The position numbers and the translations under genes are program-made. A stretch of DNA of 64,000 nt from Portulaca oleracea (lineage: Eukaryota; Streptophyta; Magnoliopsida; Caryophyllales; Portulacaceae), in assembly GCA_029582165.1 (NCBI GenBank), contig CM055870.1, positions 51,553,213 through 51,617,212 of the forward strand. The letters run 5' to 3'. Shown here in pieces: positions 60,257 to 64,000 of this stretch (the stretch's first letter is position 1; every line of letters starts with the position of its first letter). The notes beneath the pieces were generated by a model that was not told the DNA's origin, searched no databases, and saw only the letters and a program-made list of their open reading frames with translations.

Positions 60257-62047
60257 TGTTTAGACCCAATTTTATGTCTAAATACCGCCTAAATCTTTAG
60301 GCTTTTGACTTGTTTCGCAGTTTAATTCAATAACACTATTAATGTGTTTTTGGTAATTTTGTAGATTTCAGAGTTTTCACTCAAAACGTGGTAAAGGGGC
60401 CATTTTTGCGCCTATTTTGGGAATCCCGAGATTTCCCGAGTCTTGGTCGAGTCAAAGGCAAAGGAAACGGAAAGGCCGGACATGTCAAGAAGCTCGAAAG
60501 GAGTGAAACTGCTAAAGTTACACAAGCGTAGCCCCCACCACGCCCATGGTAGCGGGCGCTACCCTCCCATCGTCCCTTGGCTATTGAACACTCCAAGGCG
60601 TAGCCCCCGTTACCACTTTCGTAGCGGGCGCTACGCCCAGAAGGGCTTTTGAAGCCGAGTTGGACCGTGGCCACGGTCATGTTGACCGCAGCCATGGTAG
60701 AAGAAGTGGGAGCCAAGCAAGACCGTGGCCACGGTCAAGTTGACTGCAGCCCAATGGGTTCATGACTCGTCCAAGGGAAGAAGTGGTCGAGCAAGACCGT
60801 GGCCACGGTCTTGGAAGACCGTAGCCACGACGATGCGAAGGAGCGAAAACTTATCTGCCCTAAATCGCCACACCGTACCCACGGTCCAGGGGCCCCGTGC
60901 CCATGGTGCTGCGAAGAGAAGAGAGAACCTGCGCTTCACTACGCAGGACTGTGGCCACGGTCTCATAGACTGTGCCCACGGTCCCCTACAGATGCGATTT
61001 TTCTTGTTGAGTAAAGTGACGAGTTTTGAGTAGCAAACTTGGCTTTTATATATTGCTTTTAGGTCTTTTAGCAGAAGATCATCTATTATCATATCTTAGC
61101 ACATACTTTATCGTACTTTTATCACATTTAAGCTTTCAATTAGAGTGATTAGTGAGAGTTTTACTTGGATTATTGTTCTTGCACTGGATTTTATTGGATT
61201 TCCATTGAAGTTTTGAAGACTTTTCTTATTATTGGAGCATTGGAGTCTTATTATTCTGGAGCATTTTCCTTTCGCATCAAATCAATGAGCATTTCTTAAC
61301 TCTTACTCTCTTTAGTTCATTATTTACTTGTTAATCTTTGTTTTTGTTATTAGAATTGATTGGTGTTTGTTGATTGTTGATTATTGTTGATTTGGATATC
61401 CTTTTAAGTATGAATGAAGTTATTAATGTTATTAGCATGTTAGATAGGATGTTTAGAGGCTAGAACCCTAATGGGTTAGGGAGATACTAAGGATGTAAAT
61501 GGTGTATTTGGTTTAGGTTAGCAATTTTAGGGGTAATTTGTAGTGGAATCAACTTCCCACTCCTTTTCTTCCCTCAAGTAGGATGAATTTGGGGTACGAA
61601 AGACCGCGAATATATCCAACACTTGAGTAGGAAGGTTGGAATTGGGATAGTTAGTATTCTATTCAGGAAAGTGAATAGAAGCTAACTAGAGAATCCCGTT
61701 TCTTTAACCCTCCGGGTCTGTCGATGGACTTTGGGGAAGTTAATCCAGATTATCCTTGAAAAGGGAAATCCGGTGGGTTTATATTAACGGGATTGTCATT
61801 TGATTCTACTATTTTGTTGCCTCCTAATCGCAAAACCTTTGTCCTAATTGCCGTTTGCATCCCGAAATCTCTCGACACCCATTGTTTCCCTTTTTGACCG
61901 AACCATAGTTGTGTTTGTGCTGTTTATACCCTAAACCCCTCATTATCTCATGAACGTAAACCCTACCTAGAGTCAAGTAGTCATAGCTAAGGCCCCTAGC
62001 TCCTTGAGAAAGAACGATAAAAACCGACGTCTACAAACCAGGTTACA
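60257..62047 (+). repeat. 5' LTR (TGTTTAGACCC...GTTACA, 1791 bp)
   Basis: TGT...ACA ends are set by comparison with the solo LTR that has a target duplication. The U3 contains palindromes of the GACCGTGGCCACGGTC type (60662, 60721, 60795, and imperfect copies near 60822, 60880 and 60945). It also has inverted pairs CGTAGCCCCC...GCGGGCGCTAC (60526-60576 and 60598-60640). A TATA box TTTATATATT lies near 61045. The R/U5 landmarks AACCCTAATGGGTTAG and GTCTGTCGATGGACTTTGG are shared with the two solo LTRs. Confidence 0.9.
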
Positions 62048-62052
62048 CAAAA

Positions 62053-62070
62053 TGGCGCCGTTGCCGGGGA
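62053..62070 (+). promoter_or_regulatory. Primer binding site, tRNA-Asp
   Basis: TGGCGCCGTTGCCGGGGA is an 18-base complement of the plant tRNA-Asp 3' end, five bases after the LTR. It is the usual primer site of Athila-type elements. Confidence 0.92.
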
Positions 62071-62187
62071 ACAAGCGCACCTAGCTTAGCTCTTTGTCTT
62101 TAGGTTGTTTAAGATCATTTCACTTGCGAGAGATTTTGTTATCCTTGGTTATTGGAAATTTGATTTTTCTGTTTGTTCCTTTTGTGC

Positions 62188-64000
62188 ATGCGGACTCGAT
62201 CTCGACGAGGCCAAACTCCTATAACTCCACCGAATCCGAACCCAGAGAGCATTATTCGCCAAGCTAACGCCGGCTCGAGACGAAGAAGACAACAAAAGGA
62301 GCGAGAGAAGATCGAAATTCCAATGTCTGACGGAGAGCAAGATCCACCCCATGCCTTAGCATCATATTCCTTACCATCTTCGGGTACGGGAGGCGATCCC
62401 ATCATATTGCCTGCATTACCATCGAACGCATCGTTCGAGTTCAAGCCATATTTGTTGGAGATGTTCGAGAACACTCCTTACCATGGAGGAGAGCATGAAA
62501 ATCCTATTGACCACATCAACAAATTCGAGCAACACATCGGTTTCGTACAAATGAATGGAGTCTCTGCCGAATACATGAAGCTGAAGTTTTTCCCTCTCAC
62601 TTTGAAGGGGAAAGCACTATTATGGCTCAACACGTGTCCACCCGGAACCTATTGTACATGCGATGCCCTTAGCCGCGACTTTCTTCAAAGGTTTTTGCCC
62701 AATGATGAGACGTGTCGGTTGAGGCAAGCCATCATGAGCTTCAAGCAAGAGTCCGATGAGTCGTTATTCGAAGCATGGGGGAGATTCAAGGGTCTCCAAC
62801 GAAGGTGTCCACACCACAATCTTGAGGATTGGATATTATTGCATCATTTTTATTCCGGACTGAGTAGCTCTTTGCGAGAATCCATCGATCATGCCTCGGG
62901 GGGTATGTTCCTCAAGAAGAAGGCGGAGGAAGCAAACGTGTTTCTTCACGAGTTATCTCAAAACTCTCCTCATTGGGGAGGCTGTCGTGGTCCAAGAGAT
63001 GGTCCTTCTCTAGAAAGCAATCCTACTATTAAATTTCTCATGAATGACGTTCTTGAGATGCAATAAAAGACGACATTGGAAGAGACCACGAGGCAAGTAA
63101 AGGCAGCTCAAGATGTACCTATGCTTATTCCAGATGCCCGAGTTCTTGTATGTGATTTTTGTGGAGGGCCACATTCTTTGAAGCGGTGTGAAGAGTATCA
63201 AGCCGAGCAAGTCCAAGCTATCTATCCCAACAATAACCTCTCCTATACCAATCAAAAGCCCGTTCGTCCTCGTGGGAATTATGCCTACAATCAACAAGCT
63301 CCACTAACCCAAAACCCACCCCCTGGTTTCCCAAATCAAAACCGCCGCCAATACCACCAAAACCCTCATCAAGGTTAACCTTCCCAAGCACTCAAACCAC
63401 CACAACAAGAAACCATTGAGCAAACCCTACAAAAGATGGCCTTATCTCAAGAAAAGATAGCGCTATCTCAAGAAAATATGGCCTTAGCTCGAGAAAGAGA
63501 TCAAGCACGCATTAAGAACCTTGAGTTACTATTGGCTCAAATGGCACAACAATCTCAACCCATCCAATCTTTGCCTAGCCAACCCCAATCAAATCCGAAA
63601 AGACAACTTAATGCTATTACATTGAGGAGTGGTAGGGAGATTGATAGCCCTAGGATGGTGGAAGAGGATGTTTTGGGTGACAAAGAGGGTGATGTGGTAG
63701 ATGTCATGGAAGAGGAAGATTTGATAGAGGATCGGGAGAGTGAGTTATTCTTGGGTGAGGGAGATGATAGAGTGCATAAGGAGGAGTTGGAAGAATCTAA
63801 CAAAGAAAGAGAGGAGATGGAGAAGGTAAGGAAAGGGAAAGGAAAGATGGCGGAAGAAGAGCCGATCCAAACCATTGAGAAGCCAAAACTACCGCCGGTC
63901 CCTTTTCCCGAGCGGTTAGCAAAGCCAAAGTCCGATGTGAAGTTTTCAAAGTTCATTGGGATGCTCTAACAGCTTCAAGTGAACATTTCATTTCTTGATG
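62188..64000 (+). pseudogene. Athila-type Gag, three in-frame TAA stops (continues past window)
   Basis: ATG at 62188 gives MRTRSRRGQTPITPP, the common start of Athila Gag. The in-frame TTG at 62173 is not used. The capsid domain reads FELKP-type FEFKPYLLEMFENTPYHGGE, DHINKFEQHIGFVQMNGV, LKFFPLTLKGKALLWLNTCP, LSRDFLQRFLPNDETCRL, IMSFKQESDESLFEAWGRFK and LHHFYSGLSSSLRESIDHAS. TAA stops are at 63064-63066, 63376-63378 and 63967-63969, yet the frame never shifts across 1.8 kb. Between the first two stops is the zinc knuckle CDFCGGPHSLKRC (CX2CX3HX4C, normal for Athila). After the second come a Met/Ala/Gln repeat (ALSQEKIALSQENMALARER) and an acidic linker leading toward protease. Either three nonsense changes have killed it, or it is a non-autonomous copy carried by relatives. 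Confidence 0.88.

Larger units (their letters stand above)
60257..64000 (+). mobile_element. Athila-type Ty3/gypsy element, 5' part (runs off window)
   Basis: It consists of a 5' LTR (60257-62047), a tRNA-Asp primer site (62053-62070) and gag from 62188. It is of the same LTR family as the solo LTRs at 43448 and 52565. It is inserted in opposite orientation into the leader of the minus-strand Athila-like element. The 3' LTR and the target duplication lie outside the window. Confidence 0.88.

Noticed and set aside
1..64000. tRNA or rRNA genes
   Set aside because: Only primer-site complements of tRNA-Asp and initiator tRNA were found. No cloverleaf-length tRNA gene or rRNA segment was recognised.

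Overview
The window is plant nuclear DNA, very probably from a flowering plant (eudicot-like) and probably pericentromeric or other heterochromatin. It holds a long AT-rich satellite array and nested Ty3/gypsy elements of the Athila and Tat types, a CACTA transposon end and a possible MITE end. No intact single-copy host gene, rRNA, tRNA or CRISPR array was recognised. The species cannot be named from the sequence.

Region 1 (1-31252) is one continuous satellite array that starts before the window. It is built from three monomer forms (A about 202 bp, B about 200 bp, C about 121 bp) that share a core. The monomers are arranged in several higher-order repeats (spacings near 2.48 kb, 1.44 kb, 1.13 kb and 4.146 kb).

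Region 2 (31253-about 37000) is an Athila-like assemblage on the + strand: an LTR-like leader with GC-rich palindromes, an Athila-type ORF broken by one in-frame stop, a long untranslated region, a hairpin plus polypurine tract, and an LTR-like block.

Region 3 (about 37000-40872) holds a spliced CACTA (En/Spm) transposase fragment on the minus strand, a Stowaway-like terminus, a GAA microsatellite, a CACTA end with subterminal repeats finishing at 39600, a broken plant-mobile-domain-like ORF and the 3' UTR of the next element.

Region 4 (40873-54890) is a decayed Tat-lineage Ty3/gypsy element on the minus strand (Gag, protease, RT, RNase H, second RNase H, integrase). Three later insertions interrupt it. 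These are a solo LTR at 43448-45005 in RT, a complete 4.78-kb LTR retrotransposon at 45720-50501 (5-bp target duplication ATAGC, Gag-protease ORF only) and a solo LTR at 52565-54176 (target duplication GGTAC) in Gag.

Region 5 (54891-60256) is the 3' part of a minus-strand Athila-like element: LTR, polypurine tract, long UTR, broken env-position ORF and an intron-like leader. At 60257 it is interrupted by a + strand Athila-type element (5' LTR 60257-62047, tRNA-Asp primer site, gag with three in-frame stops) that runs off the window.

The inferred order is: the Tat and minus Athila elements first, then the two solo LTRs and the + Athila element (one LTR family), with the Gag-protease element young because its two LTRs are nearly identical outside one short block.
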